A DNA stretch of 64,000 bases from Phaseolus vulgaris (taxonomy: Eukaryota > Streptophyta > Magnoliopsida > Fabales > Fabaceae): the NCBI RefSeq assembly GCF_000499845.2, contig NC_023759.2, forward strand, positions 47,900,172 to 47,964,171, in the 5' to 3' direction. The notes beneath the pieces are model-generated. The model was not told the DNA's origin and made no database searches. It was given only the letters and a program-made list of their open reading frames with translations. Positions 46,437 to 61,034 of the stretch are shown here, one piece after another. The position numbers and the translations under genes were made by a program. The number at the start of each line of letters is the position of its first letter. The first letter of the stretch is position 1.

Positions 46437-49121
46437 GCTTATGCAGTGCAGTGATTCTGTTTGTGAGTGGCGGGGAGGATCTTAGTTTATATTTATTACA
46501 AAACTCATGACAAATTTCAGAGGGTACCTTATCCACTTCTTCACCACACCATTTCTTTCTTTATTTTCATTTTTTCCCTCTCGGGGAGGAATTTTTCTGT
46601 CCATTTATGCATTCTGTGACTGAGAAGTTATTCAGTGACTAAGAAGTTACTCAATTAGCTCATACTCTGCTTCACATAAGTTATTCAAATGTAGTTTCAA
46701 AATATTTTAAAACATTTAATCAAAAAAATTAGTATTCAATCAAAAAAATTTAAACATTAAAAAAATGTAACTGTTAGAACTTTCCTCAAGAAGACAACTG
46801 ATGATGTAAAATTAAGTTTTTTTAAAAAAAATATTTAATATTCAAAATCATATTAAATTTTGTTTGTATGTATAAATAACATTTCCGTAAAAAAAATTAT
46901 CTCTATATAGGTTTTTCTTAATTTCAATTGTAACCATAATAGAGATCTTTCTTCCAACATCTCAAAACTTTTTCTATGTTTACTGATATTATTGTTATTA
47001 GTTTTTTTTTAATAATTGCTTGGTTGTTGATAATGAAGTTGAGTTTTTTTTTTCCTTTTTAAATAATATTTTTATGTGAGGCTGTTTCTTTCTAATCATA
47101 TTACTCAAAGGGGTAGGAAGGAGATAAGTACAAGTTTTATTATACACATCTTTATTTTGAAATAAACAGTGATATTATTTCCTAATATGATTTTTTTTTC
47201 ATCTTTTAACTAATAAATTAAATATATTTTAATCATTTTAATTTAAAATGAGAATAAAACCGATCTACCAAACTTTATATAAATGTGGTCAATGTGAAGG
47301 TTTCTGATGAGCTCATATAATACTCACACATAATGAATAATAACCCACGTTTAAATAATAAATAAGAATAATTTACATATATAAAAGGAAAATCTCTTTA
47401 TTAGTTATATAGATGATACAAATAATGAAACTATACTAAATGTGCAATATACTAATGCAATACAAAATATATTTTCATTAAATTTGGGACATTCCTTAAC
47501 ATAATTTCGGAATTTAAAATGCACTTTGAATGGTAAATATAATATATATATATAATGAATTAATGTGTTTTGGCTTGTATAAAATCTAATGTGAAATACA
47601 TTCCTAAATATAACATCAAAATACATTTTATAAACTAAATCTGAAATAAGGATCCTTTTGTCTTTTTACCATCCCATGGCAGGCACCTTCAAACTATGAG
47701 GTTGGAGAATGCAACTGTCTCTGTATTTCAAGACTATTTTGATTTGTCAATGGTTGGAGAATGCAATGGTTTTTTTAATCTAAGATATTTACAATATAGA
47801 AGTTATTTAAAGTTTTATTACAGTTTTCGTTATTAAGAATTTGTAAATATTGCTTTTATGAATTTTTTATTTTATAAGTTTTCTATAAAAAAAAAATGAC
47901 ATATGCCAATTCCTGTAACCTTTATTTTTAAAATTTTATTATTTAATTGGTAAAAAAAATTGTGGTGGAAGAATATCTCATCGTGTTTCATTTTTTTAAT
48001 ATGTAACTCCTAATATAAAAAAAAATATTATAAAATATTTCTTACAAAAAAAAAAGTTAGCATGGAGCAGCTGCTATATTTCATAAAACAAAACATTTTT
48101 TTATAGAAACTTCCTTTACAGCTTCATTGAGCACCCATTAATGAAAGTAAAAACATGAAGGAAGAAAATATTGGAAAACAATTTTTTGTTGGGAAGAGAA
48201 AGAGTAACAAAGAGAGAAATAAAAATAAAGTTTATAATTTGTTTTGAAAAAATTAAATATAATTTCTTGTAGTAATTGTGTTTATTTTTTTCTCCAGAAG
48301 CAGAGTATCTCTCCTCTGATTCTAGCTATGTACCTATCCCTGCCATTTCTCAAGTGTCCAAAAACACTTCCAATTCAAAACAACTTCCTGTCATTTCCAA
48401 CAACCCTATGCCACTGCACTACATCATTTTCAGTTAGACACATGAACCCAAGTAAAACAAATGTACGTATGCTCACTTTTCTTCTTTTTTATTTTTTTTT
48501 TATAATTATAAACAGAGTGTTTATTAATTTTATTAATAATTATTTTTTGTTGAAAAATATGAGTTACAATTTTCAATAAAAAAAAAATTAACTAATTTCT
48601 AACACACGACATTTGAAAAGAAGATAAAAGGTCTCTAATTTCTCAAATGCTTTGTTTATTTTTAATATTTTTTACAAGATTTAACTTGTTGACTTTATCA
48701 CTCTCTTTTAAGAAAAAAAATTAAATATTTCTTTTCTTCAAATTTAAATATATATTATTTTAGACTAGTGTATCTTTGGATATTGGAATGTTTTATTAAA
48801 CCAAACGACATGATCACTGTACCAACATATTTTATATAACTAAAAGATAACATATTAGTATATAATATACATACAACATTATTAAGATACAAAGGTCATC
48901 GTTAAATACATCATCCAAACCTTTCTATAAAATAACTACTATTTCATCATGAATACATCATCAAAATCTTTTTATAATATAACTACTATTTCATCTGGAA
49001 GTATGTTTTTTTTTCTAGTCCCACTTGTAATACCATTTATTTGTATACTATGTATGATAATCACATTTAACACGCATAAGAAATGTAAGTGTTAGTTATT
49101 GTAATAAATCATATCATCATT

Positions 49122-49124
<3 letters not shown>

Positions 49125-49200
<76 letters not shown>
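49125..49200. repeat. (AT)38 microsatellite
   Basis: An uninterrupted 76-base run of AT dinucleotides, the longest simple repeat in the window. Confidence 0.97.
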
Positions 49201-49202
<2 letters not shown>

Positions 49203-49429
49203 ATGTCATGCATACTAATGTTAATAAATTCACATTTAGTCACATCATAACATAATTAAATGTAAGATGTTTTAAAAAAAATTATAAATTGTGATAAATA
49301 AATTTTATCAAAGACAACATCTAACACATACTAGAATTTGACATATATTTTCGATGTTGGTGTGACAAAACATTTACTATAAGTCACATGAAAGTATCAT
49401 TGAATTTTTCATGACCCAAAGTCCTGTCT

Positions 49430-50640
49430 ATGTAATTAGATAATTAGTAAAGTCAGCATACCTCTATTAGTGTGAGTGTCATGTTTATCATTGTCACCCA
49501 AGGCATGATATCACCCTAGGTATATCTACATCATCCATCAAGGGTCATGCAAAACACCATCTAAGATACTCATACAAGATAAAACTTATATACACATTCC
49601 AAGTCCTATGTACATTTAAATCTTATATTTTCAAATGAGTAGTGAAAGTCCATAAATAAATGTTAGACGTTGATTTTATAATTTATTCGAAAATCTCTAG
49701 TTTTTAAAACCCTTCTCTTTATGCATTCTCTCTGACTTTAAAAAGGAATTGGTGAAGAATAAATTGTTTCAGACTTATTGAAAATTTATTTTTGGTAAGT
49801 AAAATCAATCTTATTTGAGATTTTTTTTTTCTTTTTCTCTTCTTTAATGGAAGGTCGGGGGGATGTCATTTGTGTGAGATTGATCTTGAGTACTTATCTT
49901 GATTGATTGGAGTTTTAGTAAGGATTAAGTACTGGATGTTGAAAGTTATTTCAACCTATAGAGAGCTAATAATATCTTTATACAATATGATATTTGTTAA
50001 GTGAAATGGTTAGGGAATGATAATATATAATTTATATAAGAAAGTTGAAGACATGAGAATCATTTGAAGCTTTGAAATAGAATGTTAAGATGGTATTATA
50101 TTTGTAGTTTAAGACTATAAGCAATATTGTGGATGGATATGGGAAGGTAATGACTTTTATAAATAGTTGGAAACTTTGAGAAATTGTTTGGTTGGGTTGC
50201 TCTCGGGTACAATATCGCTTTAACGACATGTTGCGATCTTTACACTAATTGTCTTATGTTGTTTAAACAATGTGTTAGTCGTCTAAGTGATGTAGCGCAT
50301 AACTCAAATGTTAGCTAGTAGTTGAGCGAGAGAAGGTCGTGTTAATTCTACCTCATAAAATAATATCACTCAAGTGATATGTCTTGTGGCTAAAACATTA
50401 TTTTTTAATGCTTAATCATTACATGCACAAAGGCAATATGCTACAAGTCTTTGTTGTAAGCAATGGACACTCGAGTGATGAGATGATCCTTTAAAGGAAG
50501 ATGACCTTAGAAGGGTGTTAATTTTGGGTTGTATTTCGTCAAGAGATAGGAGATCACTCAAGCAGTAATGTGCTAATTTATGGTGATGTTGTTGTATTTT
50601 AAATGTGTTTTTATACATGTTGTGATAGAATGATGTATAT
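49430..50640. repeat. Possible degenerate LTR retrotransposon remnant
   Basis: The stretch is less AT-rich than its flanks. Recurring phrases such as CACTCAAGTGATATG, ACACTCGAGTGATGAG and ATCACTCAAGCAGTAATG resemble the TCAAGCGA-type repeats I know from legume LTRs. No ends, primer site or coding remnants can be fixed. Confidence 0.3.
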
Positions 50641-52679
50641 ATTGGTGGTTAGTTTGAACTCCTTAAGAGATAATGCAACTCATCTAAAGTTGATTATAGA
50701 GCCTATTAATTAGTAATAGAGAGATTCAATAAAACTACCAAAAATCTTACAAAAAAATAAAATGATATTTACTTGTGATACTTGAAATCAGTTAAGGAAG
50801 ATACAAACTTCAAAGATTAATAATATTAGTTAAGATTAAGAGGAAAACAAACAAATAACTAGGGCTTATAAAATATATATCTCACTATGAATAAGGAGAC
50901 TTAAGTTAAAATGCTTTGGTTTGAAGTTATTCCAACTTTGAACTAGAACAATGAAAATTATCGTGGGACGAGGTAAAACTTTTCCTGCCTCCACAAGACA
51001 ATACCATTTTAATTTGTGTTCCATAAAGCCAAATCCTCAATCAGCAAAACCGAATGAACCTTTTCCTTTACTTGTCCTTCAACACTCTGCCAAGAAAATT
51101 CACATGAGAAAATGTTAGAAAAATCCATAAACACTAAATCCTCCTATGATGATTCTACTTAGAGGTCTCGAGTAGATATAGCCACCATTGCAAATAGTAA
51201 AAATAATCATAAAGAGTAAAGACAGAGAGAAAGGACCTCCAAAGAAGAGGAACAAAAACGAAAGTGTTTTACTTATTATTGCAATGCTAGATTTTGACAT
51301 TGTCATTTTCATTGAAGACATTGGTCTTCAGCATCCGGCACACATCTTCAAATAAAACTTTTCTATTATTCACTCTTTATTGCTAACCTTATCTTAGAAT
51401 TTAAAAAAAAATTATATATAATTTTAGCATGTTTAATTACTAATCCTTAAATTATAAAAAATAATCGTAAAGATTAAATATTGTTTTTTTTTCATTATAA
51501 AATAAACTATTTAACAGTAATTCAAAATTATAATATCATAATAAGTTTATTATTAAATTACAACGTTTAAAAAAATAAATACGTTTTGAAAAAAATAAAA
51601 ATGAATGTATATAATTATTTTCACTAATTTTTTAAATAAAAACTAATTTAAAAAAATAAAATTAATTATTATATTGATTAAGTTATATATTATTCTAGAC
51701 ACTAATAGTATTTAAAGTAATTTTCTAAATTTATGAACTATTTTTTAAATTTGTATTTAATTAATTATCAACTACTTTATATTATAAAATTAATAGCTAA
51801 AAACTAAATAGATATCAATTAACTAAATAAAAATAATTTATAAATTTAAAAACTACTTTAAATATAATAATTATTTAATCAATAAAATAATATTTAGTTT
51901 AATTAATATAATAAATAATTTTATTAAAATAAAACTATTTTTAAAATGGATGTATAAACATAAATTTAAATAAATTTTATTGCCAAGTATTCTCAAATTA
52001 GAAATACAAGTTAAGTATCTGACACTTTAAATTTTTAAAAAATACTTATTAATCATAACATATAATAAACAATATTAAGCAATTATTTTGATTGTAGTAA
52101 AACTATCTTTCTCTCTCTCTCTTTCTCCTCTCAAGTCATGTTCCATTCCATGATTTTACATCACTACTAGTTCACGCTCGTCAAGCTTATCCAGCCAAGC
52201 AGGGCAACACGACCAATATATTCATTATACATGTATCTAATACGTCACTCGCTTAGTATTTCTCTACTGTAGATGTGCATTGCTTCTATTGTGTCATACT
52301 CTCAACATTAACTAAACTATTGCTCCTTCATATTATTTTATTATTATCCATGCCTTGTAAAATAAGTATTTCTAATTATTTTAACCAAAAATAAAATACA
52401 TCTTTTTTAATTAAAATTCCCAGCATAAATATAAAATATCTACACCATTTTTTATTTTTTAATTATAAGTATTTTACAGTTTCTTGATTTACTTTGTTAG
52501 AATTCCTGTTCTTTTATCACGCTAAAGATGTGAAATATTTAACTTTATCGGTACTTCAAAAATTTGATTTACCGTAGTACTTCTTCTATCCAAAGTGGAG
52601 ATTTTATTAAAGAATTCTCATGTGAGTTTCATTCAGTTGGCATTCTCCAATTAATTTGCTAATGTATTTTTTTTATTGG

Positions 52680-52684
<5 letters not shown>

Positions 52685-52710
<26 letters not shown>
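52685..52710. repeat. (TA)n microsatellite
   Basis: About 13 TA units, some 300 bases upstream of the kelch gene ATG. Confidence 0.9.
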
Positions 52711-53009
52711 AGAAGTTTAATCCTTTGGGAGAGAAAAATTGTTGTTTTCACTACATCCATCACTTGCTGTTGGTTGCCACAGTGATTTGGACTTGAAAGC
52801 GCCCATCTTTTCATGTCTATTGATATTGATTGTTGATACATCACTTGGCTTGTTGATGTCCTCTTTGAATCAATCTCTCTTTCCATAGGACTCTTCGTCC
52901 TCGACTGTTTCTTCATCTGTGTCAACTACTGTGTTCAACCTATATGCTTTTTTAAGCTTCAACTTACCCATCACACATTCATACTCACACGCAGAAAGAC
53001 CATTCAGAG

Positions 53010-56000
53010 ATGAGTTCTTCGGTGCCTCAAGTTTCCAACAAGAAAACAATGTGGCTGCATCCAAAGGTTTTGGGTTTCAATCCTTCTGAAAGATGGGGGC
53101 ATTCTGCTTGCTTCTCCAAGGGCCTTATGTATGTCTTTGGGGTATGTATGAGTTTACTTAAACCCCTTTTGCTCAAAAAATGGAAACAAGTTATTAGTTC
53201 AGTCTTGGAACTAAAAACCATTGGTTAGTTTCTTAATCTCATCTAGATATTTTCAGAACCTGTTCCTTACTGGCTTGTCCTCATTAATGATGTCTGCACA
53301 CTGCTCCCCACATGTTGTAATTCTTTGAACCGCTGCTTTTTCTGTATGCTTATGTCTCTTCATCTCTGGGAATTTTTCTCATTAGTTTTGTTAGTTTCTA
53401 GTATTAATAACTACTTTTTCTTTCTTTCACAAGTTCACTGAGTTATTACTACCTATATATGGCTAAGAACCAAACCACTTTCTTCTCTGAATTTTAGTTT
53501 TTTCCTAATCTCTTTATCACCTATTTTTCTTGGAGACAGTTGACTGAATTCATTTTTCTTACTGTAATTAGTGGGACAATACGAGTTTGGGTTACCATCA
53601 TCTTTCTGCTTACTTAATATAGCGATATTCACATTTTTCATTCTTCTCTTTTTCTTTTCTCATCCCTGTATTATAAAACATGCACCCAAAAAGAATCCGT
53701 GTTGCTTCTCTGTCTTGGTAATCCGAGACCTCTTACTTTATTGCAAAAGTTTAAGCACAATTGAAGATAAAACTATTTTATTATTTTGGTTGAGATTACT
53801 CGGTGCATCAGATGAAAGTTGAACTGGATTAAAGAAAATGCAACAATTACCATTTTCTTTTTGTTCCATCGTTTGCAATTCTACATATGAAAGCAACGAA
53901 GCGCGTTTGTCCTGTCACATTACCTTTCAAACTCCAAATTAGTGGACAATCTGAAGCATTTTATATATTTTTATTGATTAAAATTGTGGGTTTGGTAAGC
54001 TTTGAAGGTTTGCCTTTAAGATGATAAAGTCTAAGGCTATTATTTCAGGGTTGCTGTGGGGGGCTGCATTTTTGCGATGTTCTCACTCTGGACCTTAACA
54101 AAATGGTTTGGAGCAAGCTTACTACTACCGGTGAGAAGCCAGGGCCGAGAGATAGCCACAGTGCTGTTCTCGTGGGGCATAAAATGATAGTGTTTGGTGG
54201 CACGAATGGGTTCAAGAAGGTGAATCACATTCACATACTTGATCTTGTTACCAAAGAGTGGTTTCGACCTGAATGTAAAGGGTCTCCTCCTTCTCCACGT
54301 GAAAGCCACACTGCCACGCTGGTTGGTGATGAAAGGATAGTGATATTTGGTGGTAGTGGTGAAGGCCATGCTAACTATTTAAATGATTTGCATATTCTTG
54401 ATCTTCGAACCATGAATTGGACCTCCCCTGAGTTGAAAGGTGATTTGCCTGTCCCCAGGGACAGTCATAGTACCCTTGCAATCGGGAACAAACTTATTGT
54501 GTATGGTGGAGATTCTGGTGATCAGTATCATGGCAATGTTCATATGCTTGATATGGCTACAATGACTTGGTCTAGAGTATGCTCCTCCCTTCTCTTCTAT
54601 GATAATTACCAATATTTTTCTTGAAAGTTTGCAGAGGGAAATTGTTAAATTTTCCACTATGATGGATTTAGTAACATCTTCATCGCGTTTCAATGGCAGT
54701 TGACGATTCAAGGTTCTCCACCAGGAGTCAGGGCAGGTCATGCTGCAGTTAACATTGGAACAAAGGCAAGTTTTTAATAATTCATTATTAATAGCACTTG
54801 CTTGTTACCTAAGGGTAAACAGTGCATGTAAAGTCAGTGAAAATATCATTTACATTATCATTCTCTGATAAAAGTTATTCTGATTGATTGACATTGAAAA
54901 TATTTACACAGAGAATGTCTAAAAATTAAATTCATTACTAAATTTACATGGAGTTCTTCTAAGTTTATTCAACAGTCAAATTTTGTTAAGGGATTCATGA
55001 TTTGAGCTCATTACGTAGAGCCACATCGGGTTTAAATTAAAAGGCTGATCAGATTCTTTGTTTGTCAATTGTCCTTAGAAAATATTGTATGAGCTGTGCA
55101 TGATGTGCAGGTGTATATCATCGGAGGAGTTGGAGATAAACGTTACTATAATGACGTTTGGATCTTTGATATTTGCAATTTGTCGTGGACTCAACTTGAT
55201 ATACATTTTCAACAGCCACAAGGGCGATTTTCTCATACAGCTGTTGCTGCAGGCATGGATATTGCAATATATGGCGGGTAGGATCCTTTCTATGAATTTA
55301 AGGAATTCAAACCAATGTTACAATGTTCATCTTTCCTTTTCTGTTAACAGGTGTGGGGAAGATGAACGTCCTCTCAATGAATTGTTAGTGTTGCAGCTTG
55401 CAGCAGAGCATCCAAATGGGCGTTACTACGTACCCATGTGCAAACCTATTGGAACTTTCTGGAATCAAGAAAAAAATATTATCCCAGCAGAAGCGGATAC
55501 CAAATCGGTACAGAAGTTCACATAGCGATGTCATTATGTATCTCCTTTTTTTTACCAACACTAGAACTGACAGTGAATTTTGAAGCAGAAAACTATCCTC
55601 GTGAGGAATAATGTGGAAGCTTTTGGAAATGGAGCTCACGAAATTGCATCAGAAAAATCGTCACCTTATCACTTTGATTCAGGTGGGTTGAGCTATATGT
55701 TTTATTCTGTACAAACTTTATAGTAAGTAGATATAGAACAATAGATTTTACTTTTTATATTCTTCGTGTAAGTATTTATCGATAAGTTTATGTAAATAAA
55801 TATGAGCTGAAAATAAAGGATTATTTGCAGGTACATCACGACAGAAGAGGAGGAGAATTGCTGCTGCAAAGGTATGGGATGTTGAATCGGAACAAGAAGA
55901 TAGTTTTCTTTCATTGTCTCTTCATTCATCTCCGTATCAATCTGATCAAGAACAGACCCCGAGTCAAGAAGCAAATACATTATTTCCAACCACTTCCCAA

Positions 56001-57160
56001 CACGAAAATGTCTCAAATTATAAGAGAACTTTGAAGAACATCCCACTTAAGACTCCTCAGGCTCTTCATTTCCTACAGCATAAACTAAAACAGGAACAAT
56101 GTTTTCATGTTAACGAGGATAGAAAACGAGCTCAACGTCAGGCTGCAGAGCAGAAACCAATGATGCGACCCATTCAACACCTGGTGAATCCTTTGCTCAG
56201 TATTAGAATTCCACTCTACCACAATTTTAAATATTTTTAGACACTAATCACTACTTAACCATGTTCATGATCGATCTCCACCTTGCACGTGTGGTAGTCT
56301 GGAACATGTAATAATGTCTCTGCTGTTCCTAGTTGCTCATTCTTTTCTTTCACTCTTGATTTCAAAGATTGGTGCTGAAGTTGGGGAGAGAGTTGAAGGA
56401 TCCTATGACTCAGTTTCGCTATCTCCTGCAGCTGTGAATGGAAGGATTTTCCGGGGAGTCATATTTGCACCTGTAAGTGTCTAAACTTTGGTGCTATAAT
56501 GTGTTACGTTATGATCATATATGATTTGTTTTCTAACCAGTAACAAACAACCAAAAATGCATCAGGGAGCAGGAGTTGTCTCAAAGGGTGCCAGTGTTAA
56601 ACCAAATTGTCCTCTAACTGCTTCACTTCCTTCTTCTCAAGCCTTTTTAAGGGCTTCACAAGAAGCACCAATTTGTTTGCATGCAGAGCCATACCATGGT
56701 TCACGATCAAGGCAAACCCCAGTGGCTTTACCATTTCCAATCATGGGAGCGACTCCTAGTGTTGTTTCGAAGGAGCATAAAATCAGGAGTGATCTTCAAG
56801 GGTTGGCTCTAACACTAGGAGGACCGGCTAGTGGAAATCCCCAGGTAAAACACCGAGGAGGCAAATGAAACAAGGTTTATGTAAATTTCGGACATAATCT
56901 TATGTACCTGAGTGGTTATGAATTTCCTGAACCAATCGTCATCTGTAAAATATTTTGATTTTAGCTTCATAGTGTAATTCTGTCTTCTTCCCATTGCATG
57001 GGAGGATATTTTTGTTTGATGATACTGATTAATAAGTTATAATGTCCTCCTAATGCTTAAATGCTAGGGGGATTGGCCTTATATGAGCAAGTATTCATTG
57101 GTGAACATGAATTCATTGAACGTGACCTCTCATATCGAAAGTAACGTGAAAAGACCTTAG
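53010..57160 (+). CDS. Kelch-repeat (galactose-oxidase-like propeller) protein
   Basis: Ten exons join to 657 residues: 53010-53141, 54049-54576, 54700-54765, 55111-55277, 55351-55507, 55589-55682, 55831-56183, 56368-56472, 56566-56844, 57068-57160. All introns are GT-AG except intron 3, which starts GC (AAG|GCAAGT). Six kelch repeats fill about residues 29-310, each with a GG pair and a later W, for example MIVFGGTNGFKKVNHIHILD. The rest is hydrophilic and serine- and glutamine-rich, with a basic QKRRRIAAAK that could be a nuclear signal. The last exon encodes GDWPYMSKYSLV and ends in TAG. If intron 9 were retained, translation would stop at 56868. Layout resembles the Arabidopsis At1g18610/At1g74150 kelch proteins (from memory). 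Function unknown; a protein-interaction scaffold is likely. Confidence 0.92.
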
Positions 57161-58293
57161 ATATAAAGCAACAAACAATTTTGGGGCACAAGGCAGAACA
57201 TGGAGAATTTGGATCCAGTAGGTTTTAACTGTATTGGGAAGGAGGACATTTGGTACACTAATAATATTTGTTAATTGAATTTGATAAAATTAAAAAAAAT
57301 ATTAAAGTTGTGCAGATGATCTCATATACAATGTATCTCTGGGCAAAAGGTGGAGGAATAGCTTTGGAAAAGACTCAAAATGGTGGGTACATTGCATTCC
57401 CTACTTGCTTATCCTAGCCTACCCTATGGTACAGTGGTTAAACTGAAAAATATAAACGAGTGCACCGCGTACTTCCCAAACAAAAAAGTGCCTGTCAACT
57501 TAAACAGTTAAAACAACACGTGGTGGCACTTAGGCTAGGGTCCAAATATGACTGAAAAGTATTTTTTGATGCCTCTGTGGTGTATATTAAGCATAGTGTA
57601 AAAGAATGAAAATTGATGATATATAATAGAAAACATGTGGTGCGTGGTGCAGCAATAATTAGAGCAAGAGATTAGAGTGATGCATGCATGGATGCTATGG
57701 AGAAAAAGAGTGATGAGTTTGGTGTGAAATAAAGTAAAACATTTGAATTAAGATATTTTAACAAACAGTTGAGATGTGTGTTTAGAGTGATGGTGAAGTA
57801 TTGTTTGTTGTACGAAGGATTTGAAGAGGGACCGGGAAGGGTGAGTCGGGCACAGTTTACAACAGAAAATTTCGCCCGTGCTTCCCGCGGGACGCTGTCG
57901 TTCTGTCTTCCAATGTTTTGAGAGAGAGAGAGAGAGATTGAAAAGAAAATGGGCCAGGCGGCTAGCCACAGTGAGGACCCAGTCGCAATGCCTTCGTCTC
58001 TGTCACTTGTCTGATCTGTCTGCCACGTCTACGGATACAACAAACATGCTTAAATGGTTAAGATTAGTAATTATCATCTTTCAAAAAATCTAACTTTATT
58101 CTTCCAATCCTTTTATTTTCTTCACAATTTTTGCATTTATTATTCTAAAACTCACCTAAATTATGGTTATTCTTTATCTCAAACAACTCAAATTTAGTTT
58201 TAATTTCTCTTAAATTTTTTTCTCTAATTTTGAAATGCACTAATTTTATCTCCTTCTATTAATGTATAATTTTTTTTATAACTATATTAAAAA

Positions 58294-58399
58294 ATTAGAC
58301 TTTAAACCTAAACTTAATCTTATAAAATCAATAATTGGTTTATAAGATAAGATTTGCACCTATTTATATATTGTGAAATTCGATGCGAAATCTTCAACA
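58294..58399 (-). mobile_element. Degenerate TRIM-type solo LTR
   Basis: Read on the minus strand it starts TGTTGAAGATTTCGCATCGA, then TATATAAATAGGTGCAAATC and ends near GGTTTAAAGTC. This is the layout of the TRIM LTRs at 36191 and 36451. No primer site or internal region adjoins it. The left border is approximate. Confidence 0.6.
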
Positions 58400-61034
58400 C
58401 ACTCATGCAAAAACTATCAACTCATATGTAAGTCTATATATTTAGATGTGGAATTTTGAAGAAACTAGATCACTTAAAAAAATAATACATTTTAAAATTA
58501 AAGAGGCTAAAAAATAGAAATACTAAAAAAGTACAGTTTTTATGAACAAACTATAATTTTTTTCCATGAATTTAAATTTAAGAAATTGGATTTGATACAT
58601 TTAGAAAAAAAACAAATTTTCCTTATACTTCTCACATTATTTAATCCCATCGTGTCATTAGGAGTAGGTATTGAGGACTGGTTCCTTAAGTATGGACTTT
58701 ACACAAATTATAAATCTTTCTTTATAAATAAATTGGGATGTTCTTTGACTTAACATGTGAATTCACATTCTAATTTGTAGATTTGAAACTGCAGTGTTTA
58801 AAAAAAGTTATGAAAACAAACAATGAAAAAAATAAATTTCGTTTGGTTTGGTACATTTAGTATGATAGTTTTTATGTCAACAAATGAAAAGAAAAATAAA
58901 TATTTTAAAGAAATTATAGTTTTTTATTTGTTTAATTACTATTTTGAGTTTACAGAGAATTTGTTTATGGACAAGTTTTCACAAACCTAGAAATAAAATA
59001 TTTTGCAAATAAAATTTATCTAATTTATTTGAAATGTGAGCTTTGCAAGCCTGAACTTAAATAGATCAAAACAACATATTTATCCAGTCCTTATAAATTA
59101 TTAAATAAAAAACTAATTTTAAAGATAAACTTATATATGTAATTAAAAAATATATTAAATAAAAATTAATTTTAAAAATAAAAATAATTAATTATTATAT
59201 TAATAAAATTAAATACTATTTTAAAAACTATAAAAATTATTATTATCTAATTAGTTTCTATTATTAATATATAATTTATAAATTAGTATATCGGTAGTTT
59301 ACCAAGCTTTAAATATCAACTTTAAAATTTAAAATTTAAATAATTAATAGTTAAAACTTAGATAAGATACTAAATCAATAATAAAAATTAACTTAGATAT
59401 CAACTTTTTTTTTTTAATCTCTAAAATAATATCTAATTTTATTAATATACTAATTAATTTTTATCAACATAATAATATATATTATTTTATTTAATATGAT
59501 AGTTTATTAATTTCTATAGTAATTATTTTAAAAACAAGTGTTTTTTTAATTGGTTGGTAATCGGTCATTATATATATTTGCATTTACTAATACAAAAACT
59601 GGAATAAAGGAGTGGAGCTGGTAGTAACATAGGCCAGACATACGTCAGCGGTAAGAAAATAGGGTTTTAAAAATAAGGTTTTGCATTTGGTTTTAATATA
59701 ATAGAAGATTAGGTTTGTGGATATTAAAATAGGTGAATGTGAAGGTGAAGGTGATAGTGGTGGCAGTGAAGGAAGGAAAGAGGGAAAGTGATTGATTTGA
59801 GTGATTGATTGAGTGATTCATTGTGAGTTTTTAAGATTGAGGTTGAGTGGGTGAGTGAACATCAAAATCATATCATAAACAAAAGAAAAGGCCCCAACAA
59901 GAAAGAGCCTGTGCATGAGGAGTGCTTCACTCAAACTCTTGAAAACAAAAGAAAACATAGTTGCAATCATGTTGACAAGACCACTACCTCTCTACTCCAC
60001 TATCCACTATCCACTCTCTCTACCTATGCCAACCACCAATTCTTATTTCTCTATCTTTTTCCCTCATTTCATTCATTCCTATTCTTTTCCTCTTCTCATA
60101 TTTCACCTCACACCCCACTGCTGCTGCTTACTCTCTACTCTACACTTTTTCATGGGCCATCATCCAGTTGCTTATCCAAATATATCCATTTTTCAAGCCC
60201 AGCTGTATTGTCATTTTATGCACACAAATTTCTTGTATTGGAATATATTTTCAGGGTTAATATATTCACAATCATACACTTACAACTGAATTGAAATCGA
60301 GTAATTTTAAATTCTATTAATCAAATCACAATTATAAACTGGTATTTGAGTGTATAATCATCACAATCATTTAGATAATATATTCAAACTTCTTGTTTCT
60401 TATTTCTTAAGATACAAGATTTTCCAAAAGCTTCGAATATGATTATGTTAAGAATAAAATTTATTTGAACTTTTTATCCAATGAAAGCATTTAAAAAATA
60501 TTTGAATGTGCACATCTTAAAAACCATTATGGTTATTATATGACATGATATTTTCATCCAAGATAATTGAGGATAAATACATAATACAAAAAATCTAATT
60601 AAGGATAGGGAAAGGATAAATACATAATTATAAAAAAGATATCTCACTATTAGAGATTTTAACCATAAATATATATTAATATATAATGACAAATCTTAAT
60701 CAATAATATTTGGGATCAAAATAATGTACTCAAATTGAACGTAATTTTAATATGTCTAATATGCATCCAAAGTTACTAAAGTTCATTCTTTACCTTGTTC
60801 CTTTACACACGTATTGTATCATCCTTATCTTACACGTGAATAAATAATATAAAATATTTTTATTCTTCTTAATCATCAACAACATTGACTCCTTATTTCT
60901 TTTTTAAGGAAAAACTTCAAAGACGATAAATTGACAAGAAGATTGGGGTTTGAGGCTACCCCCACTCTTTATAAACTTCACCACTATCGGTTTTTGTCAT
61001 TCCTAAACACAAATGTACCTCCATTGAACTTGTA

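Larger units (their letters stand above)
46437..53009. other. AT-rich intergenic region between divergent SOQ1 and kelch genes
   Basis: SOQ1 (-) and the kelch gene (+) are transcribed away from each other, so both promoters lie here, near 46437 and 53009. The middle is very AT-rich with microsatellites and a possible retrotransposon remnant near 49430-50640. I see no supported gene. Confidence 0.5.

Noticed and set aside
59851..60294. Two overlapping plus-strand frames of 124 and 147 codons
   Set aside because: The sequence is a pyrimidine-rich stretch that gives Leu-, Ser- and Phe-rich shadow proteins in two frames. No family features.
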